Of a stretch of 64,000 nt of DNA, positions 9,086 to 18,193 are shown one piece after another; position 1 is the first letter of the stretch; each line of letters starts with the position of its first letter. The notes beneath the pieces are model-generated. The model saw only the letters and a list, made by a program, of their open reading frames with translations, was not told the DNA's origin and made no database searches. A program made the translations under genes and the position numbers. The stretch is taken from assembly GCA_963781665.1 (NCBI GenBank), contig CAWAGA010000002.1, forward strand, positions 3,782,001-3,846,000, written 5' to 3'. The stretch comes from JAJYIW01 sp963781665 (GTDB taxonomy: Bacteria; Chloroflexota; Anaerolineae; Anaerolineales; Anaerolineaceae).

Positions 9086-9322
9086 GTGAAAGAGCTCGTC
9101 GAATACGTTGCCCGTTCTCTCGTAGATGATCCCACTCAGGTTCAGGTGAGCCAATCAAGACAAGGATTTAAAGTCCATCTTGAATTAAAGGTGGCAAAAG
9201 ATGATATGGGCCGCGTCATCGGAAAAAGTGGTCGCATCGCCAATTCTTTAAGAATACTTCTGCGGGTAGCTGCTGCCCGAGAGGGCAAACAAGTGACCCT
9301 AGACGTCCTAGAGCCAAGATGA
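9086..9322 (+). CDS. khpA: KH-domain RNA-binding protein KhpA
   Basis: A 78-residue single KH domain with the GxxG loop as VIGKSGR at about residues 44-50, the length and form of KhpA (YlqC). In other bacteria it pairs with KhpB and binds RNA to affect cell size and small-RNA metabolism. GTG start with a GGAG site. The position between rpsP and rimM is the conserved one. Its TGA stop overlaps the ATG of rimM (ATGA), so the two are translationally coupled. Confidence 0.93.
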   Translation: MKELVEYVARSLVDDPTQVQVSQSRQGFKVHLELKVAKDDMGRVIGKSGRIANSLRILLRVAAAREGKQVTLDVLEPR

Positions 9323-9885
9323 ACGACATCGATCGTTTTTCTGGCGTTGATAAAGAAATCCAAAATACAAACTCGCCGGAAAAGGGCGAGCCTGTATTTT
9401 TGGCCGTCGGAAAATTAAGGCATGCCCACGGAGTAAACGGGGAAATCACCATGGACATCTATACGGATTTCCCTGAAAGGCTGCGCCCAGGTAAAAAAGT
9501 TTACGTGGGCGAAAGGCACCAACCTTTACGAATTTCCGCCAAACGAAAGAAGAATAAATTTCTGCTGCTTTCATTCGACGGTTTTCAGGATTGTGACCAG
9601 ATCAATGTTTTTCGCAATGAGATTGTTTACATCATTGCCGAAAAATTACCTTCATTGCCTGATGGGCAGTACTATCATCACGAATTGCTCGGGTTGACAG
9701 TAGTGGATCCTGATAATTCCATAATGGGTTCTTTGGCGGAGATTATTGAAACCGGGGCAAACGACGTTTATGTCGTTAAGGCAGAAGATGGCTCCGAGAC
9801 GCTCTTACCGGCGATCGCTGAAGTTATCATTAAGGTCGATTTAGAAAATCGTCAAATGACCGTTCGACCGCTCGAGTGGGCTTAA
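9319..9885 (+). CDS. rimM: Ribosome maturation factor RimM
   Basis: Binds S19 and assists late maturation of the 30S head. The 188-residue protein has a variable N-terminal tail (about 1-28), the RimM N domain beginning FLAVGKLRHAHGVNGEI, a linker with EKLPSLPDGQYYHHELLG, and a C-terminal PRC barrel with TGANDVYVV and LLPAIAEVI. The tail of about 28 residues before the conserved domain is longer than usual. ATG overlaps the khpA stop. Confidence 0.95.
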   Translation: MNDIDRFSGVDKEIQNTNSPEKGEPVFLAVGKLRHAHGVNGEITMDIYTDFPERLRPGKKVYVGERHQPLRISAKRKKNKFLLLSFDGFQDCDQINVFRNEIVYIIAEKLPSLPDGQYYHHELLGLTVVDPDNSIMGSLAEIIETGANDVYVVKAEDGSETLLPAIAEVIIKVDLENRQMTVRPLEWA

Positions 9886-9915
9886 CGGTCGCAATCTGGT
9901 GAGGGAAACAAAGCA

Positions 9916-11023
9916 GTGATCGCCCCCAAAGCGTATTGGGTTGGATTCAATCAAGTAAAAGGCATTGGCTCGGTCAGAATCCGCTCTTTGTTGGATTATT
10001 TTGGAGATCTCGAGCAAGCCTGGCAGGCACCTGCGGAGCAGTTGGCTTCAGCTGGCCTTAATGCCAGGCTGGTTGAAAAAATCATCCAAACGAGGCACCA
10101 AACCGACCTTGACCGCCTTTGGTCAAAGATTGAACACCTGGGAATAGCTGTTCTAACCTGGGTCGACAAAGATTACCCTGCGAGATTAAAAGAAATCGAT
10201 CAGTCACCCCCGGTCTTATATCTAAAAGGGTCCTTCCTGGATGAAGATAGTTGGGCGGTGGCGATTGTTGGTACCCGCCGGGTAACCCCTTATGGAAGGC
10301 AAATCGCGGATGAACTCGGAGCATTCCTGGGGAGAAACGGTGTAACGGTCGTCAGTGGCCTGGCACGAGGCGTAGATGCCATCGCCCACCAATCAGCCCT
10401 TAAAGCGGGTGGGCGAACGGTTGCCGTTCTTGGGTGCGGAGTTCGACCGCATCTATCCTCCGGAACACCGGCAGCTGGCCGACCAAATCATCGCCAGAGG
10501 AGGATTGATCAGCGATTATCCGGTCGGGACCCCTCCTGAAGGTATTAATTTTCCACCCAGAAACCGGATTATATCCGGTTTATCTCTGGCAACCGTCGTG
10601 ATCGAAGCCAGCGAACAAAGCGGGGCGTTGATTACGGCAACTTTTGCGGTTGAACAAGGCCGGGAAGTCTTTGCGGTTCCAGGGAATATCTATGCTCCCC
10701 AATGCAAGGGAACCAATCGTTTACTATCACAAGGCTCTCGGCCGCTGCTCGAAGTTCAGGATGTCTTGGAGGCGCTTAATCTGACCATGGTCAACCAGCA
10801 GCAGGCTGCCAGAAAATTATTAAAGGTGGATCCATTCGAGGCAAATATCTTGCAGGTGTTGGGTTACGAGCCCATTCACATTGACGACATTTGCTCACAG
10901 TTGAATTTACCGGTCGAGAAGCTTTCGGCAACCCTGGCGATGATGGAATTGAAAGGGATGGTACGCCAGGTAGGTGGTATGAATTACGTGGCGATCAGAG
11001 AAGCATATTCGGAATACAGGTGA
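9916..11023 (+). CDS. dprA: DNA processing protein DprA, frame-broken
   Basis: Loads RecA on incoming single-stranded DNA during natural transformation. An N-terminal SAM-like/HhH region is followed by a Rossmann fold with VAIVGTRRVTPYGR and VVSGLARGVDAIAHQ; the sequence then leaves frame after AVLGCGV and resumes with DRIYPPEHRQLADQI, GGLISDYP and the SGALITATFA motif, ending in a winged helix (about the last 65 residues). The break is at TT 10442-10443; removing one T restores GVDRIYPPEH and a 368-residue protein of normal length. Pieces are 9916-10539 and 10376-11023. GTG start. It follows rimM by 30 bases and leads directly into manC. The break is probably an assembly indel. Confidence 0.9.
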
Positions 11024-11027
11024 AAAA

Positions 11028-12122
11028 ATGAACATCGATCATTCTTACGCAGTTATTATGGCCGGCGGCGGCGGCACCCGCTTATGGCCCTTGTCGCGCC
11101 AGGCGAAGCCAAAACAATTGGTTGACCTTTTCGAAGAAGGAACGCTCTTTAAAATGGCCATCCAACGGCTTTTAGGATTGTTCACATATGATAGGATATT
11201 TATCGTAACCATCGCCGAACAGGTCGAAGAGCTGAAGCGCGAATGTCCGGAAATTCCAGCAGAAAATTATCTGGTAGAGCCTTTACCGCGCGGCACAGCA
11301 TCAGTGGTTGGCCTGGGTGCAGTAGCCCTTGAAATTAGAGACCCTCAAGCAACCATGGTCGTTTTAACCTCAGACCATTTTATTCAAGACAAAAATGTTT
11401 TCCACAATTTGCTAAGGGCTTCGGTAAATGTCGCTTCAGAAGATTACCTCGTTACCTTGGGAATCAAACCCACCTATCCATCGACGGGTTATGGGTATAT
11501 CCAGCACGGCGAGCGCTTGGGCCAGTACCTGGGGCTTCCGGCATTTCTGGTTCAAAAATTCAAGGAAAAGCCTGACGAAGAACAGGCTCGTACGTTTTTT
11601 GAACAAGGCGATCACGATTGGAATTCTGGTATGTTTGTATGGAAAGTTGATAAAATACTGCGAGAATTCGACCGGCAAATGCCAGAACTGGCTGCGGGTC
11701 TATGGGAAATTTCTGCGAGCTGGAAAACTCCCGAAAGAAATGCAGTGATCAACAGAGTTTGGCCTCAAATAAAACCACAAACAATAGATTATGGTATTAT
11801 GGAAAACGCTGACCGTGTGGCAGTGATTCCGGCGACAGGTTTGGGGTGGAGTGATGTAGGAAGCTGGGATTCACTATTTGACGTTCTTCCATTAGATGAT
11901 AATGGAAATTTGATCTCTGGCGGAGAACACATCGATCTGGATACCAGGGATACACTCGTTTTTTCGAGAGGCTCGCACAGGTTAGTGGCTACAATTGGTG
12001 TCAGTGATCTGGTCATCGTCGATACCGGCGATGCCGTTTTGGTCTGCCATCGCAGTCAAACCCAAAAAGTGCGCGAAATTGTAAATCGTCTGAGGAAGAA
12101 CAAACGCACTGAATATTTGTAG
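11028..12122 (+). CDS. manC: Mannose-1-phosphate guanylyltransferase
   Basis: Makes GDP-mannose from mannose-1-phosphate and GTP for glycan synthesis. The 364-residue protein has the nucleotidyltransferase signature MAGGGGTRLWPLSR with the following KPKQ, the second motif FKEKPD at about residues 180-186, and a left-handed beta-helix-like C-terminal region. It lacks the C-terminal isomerase domain of bifunctional AlgA/ManC. ATG lies 4 bases after dprA with AGGTG as ribosome site. GDP-mannose could feed the GT4 and GT-C enzymes further right, an inference. Confidence 0.92.
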   Translation: MNIDHSYAVIMAGGGGTRLWPLSRQAKPKQLVDLFEEGTLFKMAIQRLLGLFTYDRIFIVTIAEQVEELKRECPEIPAENYLVEPLPRGTASVVGLGAVALEIRDPQATMVVLTSDHFIQDKNVFHNLLRASVNVASEDYLVTLGIKPTYPSTGYGYIQHGERLGQYLGLPAFLVQKFKEKPDEEQARTFFEQGDHDWNSGMFVWKVDKILREFDRQMPELAAGLWEISASWKTPERNAVINRVWPQIKPQTIDYGIMENADRVAVIPATGLGWSDVGSWDSLFDVLPLDDNGNLISGGEHIDLDTRDTLVFSRGSHRLVATIGVSDLVIVDTGDAVLVCHRSQTQKVREIVNRLRKNKRTEYL

Positions 12123-12134
12123 GAGAGTTAAACT

Positions 12135-14453
12135 TTGGAAGCATATTGCGTAAAATGCAAAACCAAACGAGAAATCCAAAATCCGCAAGCTGATTTCAAT
12201 TCAGTTGGGGCGCCAGTCACAAAAGGTACTTGCGGCGTTTGCGGTACGCGATTATTTCGGATGGGCCGGACCCCGGAGCACGAAAAGCTGCCTCAACCGG
12301 TAGCGAAAGGCAAGAAGGCTATCCCACGCAGCGGAAAGTTGGTCATTGTTGAATCGCCAGCCAAAGCAAAAACGGTCGGGCGGTTTCTCGGCAAAGGCTA
12401 TACCGTCAGGGCTTCAGTTGGGCACGTCCGTGACCTCCTGAGGTCGACGTTGTCAATCGATGTTGATAATAATTTCACCCCGAAATACCGGGTGCCGAAT
12501 GAGAAGAAGGAAGTGGTCAAGGAATTAAAAGGCCTCGCGAAAAACGCAGCTGAAATCTACCTGGCTACAGACCCTGACCGCGAAGGTGAGGCTATTGCCT
12601 GGCATCTTCTAGAAGCAGCCGAGATCGATTCAAGCCTATCGCGCCGGGTCGTCTTTCATGAAATAACCCAACCGGCGATCGAAGACGCTTTTTCACATCC
12701 CCGCCAGATCAATATGGATTTGGTAAACGCCCAACAAGCGCGTCGGATTCTTGACAGGCTGGTCGGTTACAGCATCAGCCCTATCTTATGGGAAAAAGTG
12801 AGAAGCCGGTTATCAGCTGGGCGGGTTCAGTCTGTTGCTTTACGGCTGATTGTCGAGCGAGAAAGAGAAATAGATGAATTCGTTTCTCAGGAATTCTGGA
12901 CGATTGCAGGTGAATTCCGGCCTGAAGGTGGCAAGGTGCCATTCGTCGCCAAATTGGCGCGCATGGATGACAAAGAGCCAACGCTCGATTCCGAGACGAA
13001 CGTGCGGCCGATCCTCGATGATATGGAAGGGTCTCAGTACAGCATCGGCAAAATCAAACGGGGTGAACGGCGTCGAAAACCCTCAGCTCCATTCATCACC
13101 AGCACCCTGCAGCAAGAAGCATCCCGTCGCCTGGGATATACTGCTCGCAGGACGATGGCTTTAGCCCAGCAACTTTACGAAGGGTTGGATGTCGGTGAAA
13201 ATGGGACGAGTGGTTTGATTACCTACATGCGCACCGATTCGACCAACATTGCTGAAACAGCGCAAATGGAAGCACGCCAGTTCATCGCCCAGCGTTATGG
13301 CGCTGATTTCATGCCATCTAAGCCGCCTCAGTACACCAAGAAAGTTGCCGGCGCCCAGGAAGCTCACGAAGCCATCCGCCCGACTTCTGTGCTCAGAGAA
13401 CCTGAAAAGGTAAAAGAATTATTGAATCGGGATCAGTTCCGCCTGTACCAATTAATTTGGCAGCGTTTCCTGGCTTCGCAGATGGAGGCGGCAGTTTACG
13501 ACACACTTTCGGTGGAAGTCAAAGGTACCAGCGAGGCTCATGAATATCTATTACGGGCTTCTGGTTCATCAGTGCGCTTCCCAGGTTTTTTAGTTGTCTA
13601 TGAAGAGGCCCTGGATGAGGATTTGAAATCCGAAGAACCTGAAAATGTTCGCATACCGGCTGACATTGTAGAAGGACAAGCCCAGAAGTTATTGCGACTG
13701 ATTCCGGAGCAGCATTTCACCCAACCACCACCACGCTTCACTGAAGCCAGCCTTGTGCAAGTATTGGAAGAATATGGGATTGGACGTCCATCAACTTATG
13801 CCCCAATCATGTCGACGATCCAGGAAAGGGGCTACGTCATTCGAGATGGAAAACGGCTGGAACCGACTGAAACCGGAATATTGGTCAACGATCTCCTTGT
13901 GGAGCATTTTCCAGATATCGTCGACACCAGTTTCACGGCTCACATGGAGGGCGACCTCGACCACGTCGCATCTGGGGAAGTTCAATGGGTCGATATTATT
14001 CGGGAGTTCTATGGGCCGTTTGCCGAATCAGTCGATAAAGCCGAAAAGGAAATGCCGGTTGCAAAAGCAGAGCTTGAAAAAGTAGACCGCCAATGCCCCG
14101 AGTGTGGCAAAGATCTGGTGATCCGATGGGGCCGTTACGGCAAATTCATCAGCTGCTCGGGGTTTCCAGAATGCCGCCATACCGAAGCATTTCTCGAAAA
14201 GATCGGTGTTAAATGCCACCTCGATGGTGGCGAAATCGTCCAGCGGAAGACGCGTAAAGGCCGCATCTTTTTTGGCTGCTCTAATTACCCCACATGTGAA
14301 TTCACCTCGTGGAAACGCCCGATTGCTAACCCGTGTCCAAAATGCGGAGGCATGCTGGTAATCGCCAATAAACGTGAAGTTCATTGCCTGTCTTGCCAGG
14401 AATCATTTCTTTTGGATGAGGTCAGCGGAGAGACTACTACACAGGTGGCATAG
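12135..14453 (+). CDS. topA: DNA topoisomerase I with N-terminal zinc ribbon
   Basis: Type IA topoisomerase that relaxes negative supercoils. The 772-residue product begins with an extra zinc ribbon of about 40 residues (C5-x2-C8 and a CGVC pair near 33-36) resembling DUF5679, then a basic linker, the Toprim domain from about residue 59 (LVIVESPAKAKTVGRFLGKG, DPDREGEAIAWHL), the catalytic Tyr at about 364 in GLITYMRTDST, and three C-terminal zinc ribbons (CPECGKD, CHLDGGE with CSNYPTC, CPKCGGM with CLSC). The start is TTG with AGGAGAG 7 bases upstream; it is needed to include the N-terminal ribbon, whose frame is continuous. 12 bases after manC, so likely in the same transcript. Confidence 0.95.
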   Translation: MEAYCVKCKTKREIQNPQADFNSVGAPVTKGTCGVCGTRLFRMGRTPEHEKLPQPVAKGKKAIPRSGKLVIVESPAKAKTVGRFLGKGYTVRASVGHVRDLLRSTLSIDVDNNFTPKYRVPNEKKEVVKELKGLAKNAAEIYLATDPDREGEAIAWHLLEAAEIDSSLSRRVVFHEITQPAIEDAFSHPRQINMDLVNAQQARRILDRLVGYSISPILWEKVRSRLSAGRVQSVALRLIVEREREIDEFVSQEFWTIAGEFRPEGGKVPFVAKLARMDDKEPTLDSETNVRPILDDMEGSQYSIGKIKRGERRRKPSAPFITSTLQQEASRRLGYTARRTMALAQQLYEGLDVGENGTSGLITYMRTDSTNIAETAQMEARQFIAQRYGADFMPSKPPQYTKKVAGAQEAHEAIRPTSVLREPEKVKELLNRDQFRLYQLIWQRFLASQMEAAVYDTLSVEVKGTSEAHEYLLRASGSSVRFPGFLVVYEEALDEDLKSEEPENVRIPADIVEGQAQKLLRLIPEQHFTQPPPRFTEASLVQVLEEYGIGRPSTYAPIMSTIQERGYVIRDGKRLEPTETGILVNDLLVEHFPDIVDTSFTAHMEGDLDHVASGEVQWVDIIREFYGPFAESVDKAEKEMPVAKAELEKVDRQCPECGKDLVIRWGRYGKFISCSGFPECRHTEAFLEKIGVKCHLDGGEIVQRKTRKGRIFFGCSNYPTCEFTSWKRPIANPCPKCGGMLVIANKREVHCLSCQESFLLDEVSGETTTQVA

Positions 14454-14501
14454 ATTTTGCACCATTAACCCTTGATAGTTACACGTTTTTTAATCTTGTA
14501 A

Positions 14502-14530
14502 TTGCGCTTTTTGAACAGATGCTCTACAAT
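14502..14530 (+). promoter_or_regulatory. Promoter of the 14578 gene
   Basis: Weak -35 TTGCGC (14502-14507), 17-base spacer, good -10 TACAAT (14525-14530), placing the start of transcription about 40 bases before the ATG. The surrounding 124-base gap after topA shows no terminator. Confidence 0.45.
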
Positions 14531-14577
14531 TAGTACATCTCACTTGAGCAACGTAATATTCCTACGGGAGTGGAAAA

Positions 14578-15627
14578 ATGGAAAAGATACGCGAGCTACT
14601 TAAGAACCCCTATGGCAGTGCCGCGGTCGCATTTGTGATTGGAGCTTTGTTTGGCTTGATCGTTCTGGGTTGGGGAATCTTCCCGGTCAACTGGGTGGAC
14701 GCTTCCCCGCAAAACCTGCGGTCAGATCTTCAGCAAGAATATCTGAAGATGGCTATCCAGTCTTTTGCCGCCAACAACGACATCCAGGCCGCCCAAGAGC
14801 ATTGGTCTCAACTTGGGCCAGGCGCTGCAAACCTGGTCACCCAAATACAAGACTCTGGAACCATCCCTGAAAACCAGATACAGGGATTCCTGGTAGCGGT
14901 CAACTCTCCGATCGTTGCCGTACCGACAACGGCCGCAAATACGCAAGCGCCTGGTGGTACTGCTCTTTCAGCTTCTGCAACGCCCTACCCGGCAGCCGCA
15001 GGCACTACCAACTTGCTAATCCCGCTGCTGCTCTTATGTCTTCTCCTTCTAGTAATCGTTGGGGCACTGGCTTATGTCTTCTTGGTCCGTGGACGCCGGC
15101 CAGCAACGAAGGCACCGGTTTCTCCGGTGATGCAGGCGCAAGAGATAACCCGCCAGGCTGAAAAGACGAATTTTGCTACGAAGGGTCAGGAAGCCCCGGT
15201 CGCTCAATTCATGACCACCTATATGGCTGGCGACGATCTTTATGACGACTCATTCAGCATTGATTCCCCAGCTGGAGAATTCCTGGGAGAGTGTGGAGTT
15301 GGGATATCAGAAACAATAGGCGTAGGCGATCCCAAGAAAGTAACTGCCTTCGAGGTTTGGCTGTTCGATAAGAACGACATCCAGACCGTAACAAAAGTTT
15401 TGATGAGCCCGCACGCTTTTGACGATCCTTCGATCCACCAACGGCTGGAATCCAAAGGCGAGCCGGTTTTAACCGAACCGGGTAAGACCCTTCTTTTAGA
15501 GACAGCAACCTTGCAGTTAGAAGCCAGGATCGTTGATATGAATTATGGTAAAGGGGCGATGCCGGATAACAGTTATTTCGACCGGCTGACTCTCGAATTG
15601 GCTATCTGGACGAAAGTGGCCGTTTGA
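14578..15627 (+). CDS. Conserved membrane protein of unknown function
   Basis: I do not recognise a named family. The 349-residue product has a first transmembrane helix at about residues 14-36, an extracytoplasmic segment of about 100 residues with a helical part and an Ala/Thr/Pro-rich linker, a second helix at about 143-168, a basic stop-transfer stretch (VRGRRPATK) and a cytoplasmic or distal domain of about 180 residues. That domain is beta-rich and contains YDDSFSIDSPAGEFLGECGV and AFEVWLFDKNDIQTVTKVL. Both termini should lie on the same side. GGGAG precedes the ATG. It has its own promoter and a strong terminator, so it is monocistronic. Confidence 0.75.
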   Translation: MEKIRELLKNPYGSAAVAFVIGALFGLIVLGWGIFPVNWVDASPQNLRSDLQQEYLKMAIQSFAANNDIQAAQEHWSQLGPGAANLVTQIQDSGTIPENQIQGFLVAVNSPIVAVPTTAANTQAPGGTALSASATPYPAAAGTTNLLIPLLLLCLLLLVIVGALAYVFLVRGRRPATKAPVSPVMQAQEITRQAEKTNFATKGQEAPVAQFMTTYMAGDDLYDDSFSIDSPAGEFLGECGVGISETIGVGDPKKVTAFEVWLFDKNDIQTVTKVLMSPHAFDDPSIHQRLESKGEPVLTEPGKTLLLETATLQLEARIVDMNYGKGAMPDNSYFDRLTLELAIWTKVAV

Positions 15628-15640
15628 TCGATCTGCCTGA

Positions 15641-15677
15641 AAAAAGAGACCCGGACAAATAATCCGGGTCTCTTTTT
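15641..15677. terminator. Bidirectional rho-independent terminator
   Basis: A perfect 15-bp inverted repeat (15641-15655 with 15663-15677) around a 7-base loop, with a GC-rich core (GAGACCCGGA) and A5/T5 at the outer ends, so it works on both strands. It separates the convergent 14578 gene (plus) and greA (minus). Confidence 0.93.
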
Positions 15678-15693
15678 ATTAGTGGCATTCATG

Positions 15694-16164
15694 TCACTCA
15701 ATTTTTAGAATTTTTAAGTGGATGGTACCATTTGGCGTTTCGGCGGCAATGGTATCATCGATGTGATGGCCTATCAGGGCTCGCCCGATAGGTGATTCGT
15801 AGGAAATTCGTCCCTGGCGTGGATCAGCCTCTTTAGGACCGACCACAAAATAGGTTTCAGGGGGATAATCTGCTTCTTGAATGGTCACATGAGTCCCAAC
15901 GTTGACTTCGCCCCGTTTCACTTTTTGCTCGTCGATGATGATGACATTGTTCAAGACGCTTTCGAGTTCTTGAATTCGGCCTTCAAGAAAACCCTGGTCT
16001 TCTTTAGCTTTGGCATAATCGGCATTTTCTGAAAGATCGCCTTGTTGGATAGCTGCTCGTAAGCGCTGCGCTAATTCATCGCGCCCTGGACCTCGCAGAT
16101 ATTCCAATTCCTCGCGCAGGCGCGCCGCCCCTTCTGAAGTCAGATAAGACGCGTCATTATTCAT
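15694..16164 (-). CDS. greA: Transcription elongation factor GreA
   Basis: Rescues backtracked RNA polymerase by stimulating transcript cleavage. The 156-residue protein has the N-terminal coiled coil with the acidic tip motif GDLSENADYAKAKEDQ (about residues 42-57) and the C-terminal FKBP-like domain with YFVVGPKEADP and SPIGRALIG. Length and motifs are standard. ATG with AGGAG upstream. It is the last gene of a minus-strand run that begins with the prenyltransferase and ends on the strong terminator. Confidence 0.97.
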   Translation of the reverse strand: MNNDASYLTSEGAARLREELEYLRGPGRDELAQRLRAAIQQGDLSENADYAKAKEDQGFLEGRIQELESVLNNVIIIDEQKVKRGEVNVGTHVTIQEADYPPETYFVVGPKEADPRQGRISYESPIGRALIGHHIDDTIAAETPNGTIHLKILKIE

Positions 16165-16219
16165 ATTTCACTCCTAAAGTGTAGGGAGCAGATTGAATCT
16201 TCATTGATAAAAACTCCAA

Positions 16220-17374
16220 TCAGGGTAAGGTTGATGGTTCGAATAATTTTTGATGCTCTTCAATGGCGTACCGGTCCGTCATCCCGGCGATATGATCGCA
16301 AATTGTGCGCTCCAGGCCGCGATCATTGATTAAACTCTGGACGTGCTTAGGTAAGGTGCTGGGTTCAGCCCGGAATGCTGTAAACAAATCGGTGATAATC
16401 CGCTCTGCTTTCACAGCCATACGGACCACCCGGTAATGGCGATATAGATTGGTGTAAAGAAAATCTTTCAATTGGCGGTTACGCCGGTACATATCTTCGC
16501 TGAATCCGACAACGTTATAAGGAAGGCTCTGTAATTGTTCGGGTGAGCGTACGCCGCTGCGGCGTAATGCCTGGTCGGTCGACTGCAGGATATCATTGAC
16601 CTCGAGCCCGATCAGCCTTCGAATCAGCCTGTGACGGGTTAACTCATCGAGTTGTTGAGACCAGCGCCAACCAATGCTTTCTGTCAGGATTCCCCAAATG
16701 GAAATCGGTTCAAGCATTGGTACGTTGATCATTTCGGAGCGAAGACCATCGTCTAGATCGTGGGCTGTGTAGGCAAGTTCATCGGCTACGTTGGTAATTT
16801 GGGCTTCAAGGCTTCCACGTAGTTCGGGGTTGAAAGATTTTGCATCCGAAATATCGTATTCGGTTTCGTGTTTGACGATCCCTTCGAGCACTTCCCAGGA
16901 CAAATTCAACCCGGGAAAGTCCGGATACCGGTTTTCCAGGTCGGTAACGATCCTTAAAGATTGTTTATTATGGTCAAACCCACCATAATCGGTCATCAAA
17001 CGAGATAGTACTGACTCGCCTGAATGGCCAAAAGGAGGATGTCCCAAGTCGTGAGCCATGCAAATGGTTTCGACCAGGTCCTCATTCGCACCCAAGGCGC
17101 GGGCGAGCGACCGGCCGATTTGGGTAACCTCGAGGGTGTGGGTTAGCCGGGTTCGGTAGTAATCGCCTTCGTAATTGATAAACACCTGGGTTTTGTATTC
17201 AAGACGCCGGAAAGCAGTTGTATGAAGGATACGATCGCGGTCGCGTTGAAAAACAGTGCGATAATCTGGCTCGTCTTCTGGATGCTGTCTGCCACGACTG
17301 TTCTTGCTCCGTAAACTATAAGGTGCCAAATGGTGGTCTTCAAATTCTTCTAATTGTGCTCGTGTAAATAACAT
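16220..17374 (-). CDS. dGTPase-like HD-domain triphosphohydrolase
   Basis: Probable deoxynucleoside triphosphate triphosphohydrolase of the dGTPase type, releasing tripolyphosphate from dNTPs. The 384-residue protein has the conserved opening RTVFQRDRDRILHTTAFRRLEYKTQVF, the HD metal site RLTHTLEV ... MAHDLGHPPFGHSGE, a downstream KHETEYD and an ANVADELAYTAHD-like segment (here ITNVADELAYTAHD). The frame is open to 17452, but ATG 17374 has AAGGAG six bases upstream (17386-17381), so I use it. That site overlaps the stop of the isopentenyl phosphate kinase gene, 10 bases away, indicating one operon. Confidence 0.92.
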   Translation of the reverse strand: MLFTRAQLEEFEDHHLAPYSLRSKNSRGRQHPEDEPDYRTVFQRDRDRILHTTAFRRLEYKTQVFINYEGDYYRTRLTHTLEVTQIGRSLARALGANEDLVETICMAHDLGHPPFGHSGESVLSRLMTDYGGFDHNKQSLRIVTDLENRYPDFPGLNLSWEVLEGIVKHETEYDISDAKSFNPELRGSLEAQITNVADELAYTAHDLDDGLRSEMINVPMLEPISIWGILTESIGWRWSQQLDELTRHRLIRRLIGLEVNDILQSTDQALRRSGVRSPEQLQSLPYNVVGFSEDMYRRNRQLKDFLYTNLYRHYRVVRMAVKAERIITDLFTAFRAEPSTLPKHVQSLINDRGLERTICDHIAGMTDRYAIEEHQKLFEPSTLP

Positions 17375-17384
17375 CGTAAACTCC

Positions 17385-18185
17385 TTACCCCGCTTGAATA
17401 ACAGTTCCTGGCCTGGATCCGAGCATCGTTTTTTGTAGGCTGCCAGGCTCAATTCCTGAAAAAATATTTATTTCAAGACCCGGAAGAGACCGTGCAAGAT
17501 CGAACATGCTGGATACTTTCTGGTACATTCCACCGGTAACGTCTATCGCTGCAGATCCTTGAAGTTTTGTAGACATTTCGGTGAAATTACCCAGGTCAAT
17601 GACGTCAATAAGCTTGGTGCAATCAGGAAAATCAACCCATACGCCTCGCTCGATCCCTGCTAATAAAATCCGTTTGGGTTTTAAACGTGTTGCGAGATGG
17701 GCGAAAATCTCTTCGGTCGAAACGATCGTCCCTCCTCGCCTGGTATCGATAACAACATCCCCATTCACTACTGGAATAAGGTTATGTTGCAAACAGGCTT
17801 CGAGGGCGGTTGTATCCCATTTTTTAACCTGGCCATCCTCGGTAATGACCCCGGCGGATGGTGGAAATGCAACTACCGGAAGACCAGTATTGACTAAAGA
17901 TTCTATCACGATTTGATTGAGGTGATGCGCCTGGCGCCATACCTCGGCAAACCCTTTCCATTCTGCTTGAGTGTTGACGCCCTGGCGGGTTCCGTATCTG
18001 TTTGCGGCAACATGACCGAAAGATCCGGATCCATGTCCTATGATCAGGCGAAGATCTGGCTGGCTAGTGAAGACAGCATTGATTTCATGGGCCAGGCGGT
18101 CAATAATCTCAAGCCTGGGAGTGCTGGCGAGGTATTTATCGGTGATCAGTGACCCGCCTAATTTCAGGAACACCAAAGAAGTCAT
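17385..18185 (-). CDS. Isopentenyl phosphate kinase
   Basis: Phosphorylates isopentenyl phosphate to isopentenyl diphosphate, the last step of the alternative mevalonate routes. The 266-residue amino acid kinase fold has LKLGGSLITDK at the N-terminus, GHGSGSFGH with the family-specific catalytic His58, PVVNGDVVID and a C-terminal DVTGGMYQK. The His in the glycine-rich loop separates it from glutamate-5-kinase and UMP kinase relatives. It lies 8 bases after mevalonate kinase. This enzyme was found in archaea and experimentally shown in the Chloroflexota member Roseiflexus, so its presence fits the assignment. Confidence 0.92.
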   Translation of the reverse strand: MTSLVFLKLGGSLITDKYLASTPRLEIIDRLAHEINAVFTSQPDLRLIIGHGSGSFGHVAANRYGTRQGVNTQAEWKGFAEVWRQAHHLNQIVIESLVNTGLPVVAFPPSAGVITEDGQVKKWDTTALEACLQHNLIPVVNGDVVIDTRRGGTIVSTEEIFAHLATRLKPKRILLAGIERGVWVDFPDCTKLIDVIDLGNFTEMSTKLQGSAAIDVTGGMYQKVSSMFDLARSLPGLEINIFSGIEPGSLQKTMLGSRPGTVIQAG

Positions 18186-18193
18186 GGAAATGA

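Noticed and set aside
16230..16245. GGTTCGAAT-type tRNA T-loop sequence (also at 8720)
   Set aside because: Both lie within coding sequence (dGTPase-like gene and rpsP) and no cloverleaf can be drawn around them.
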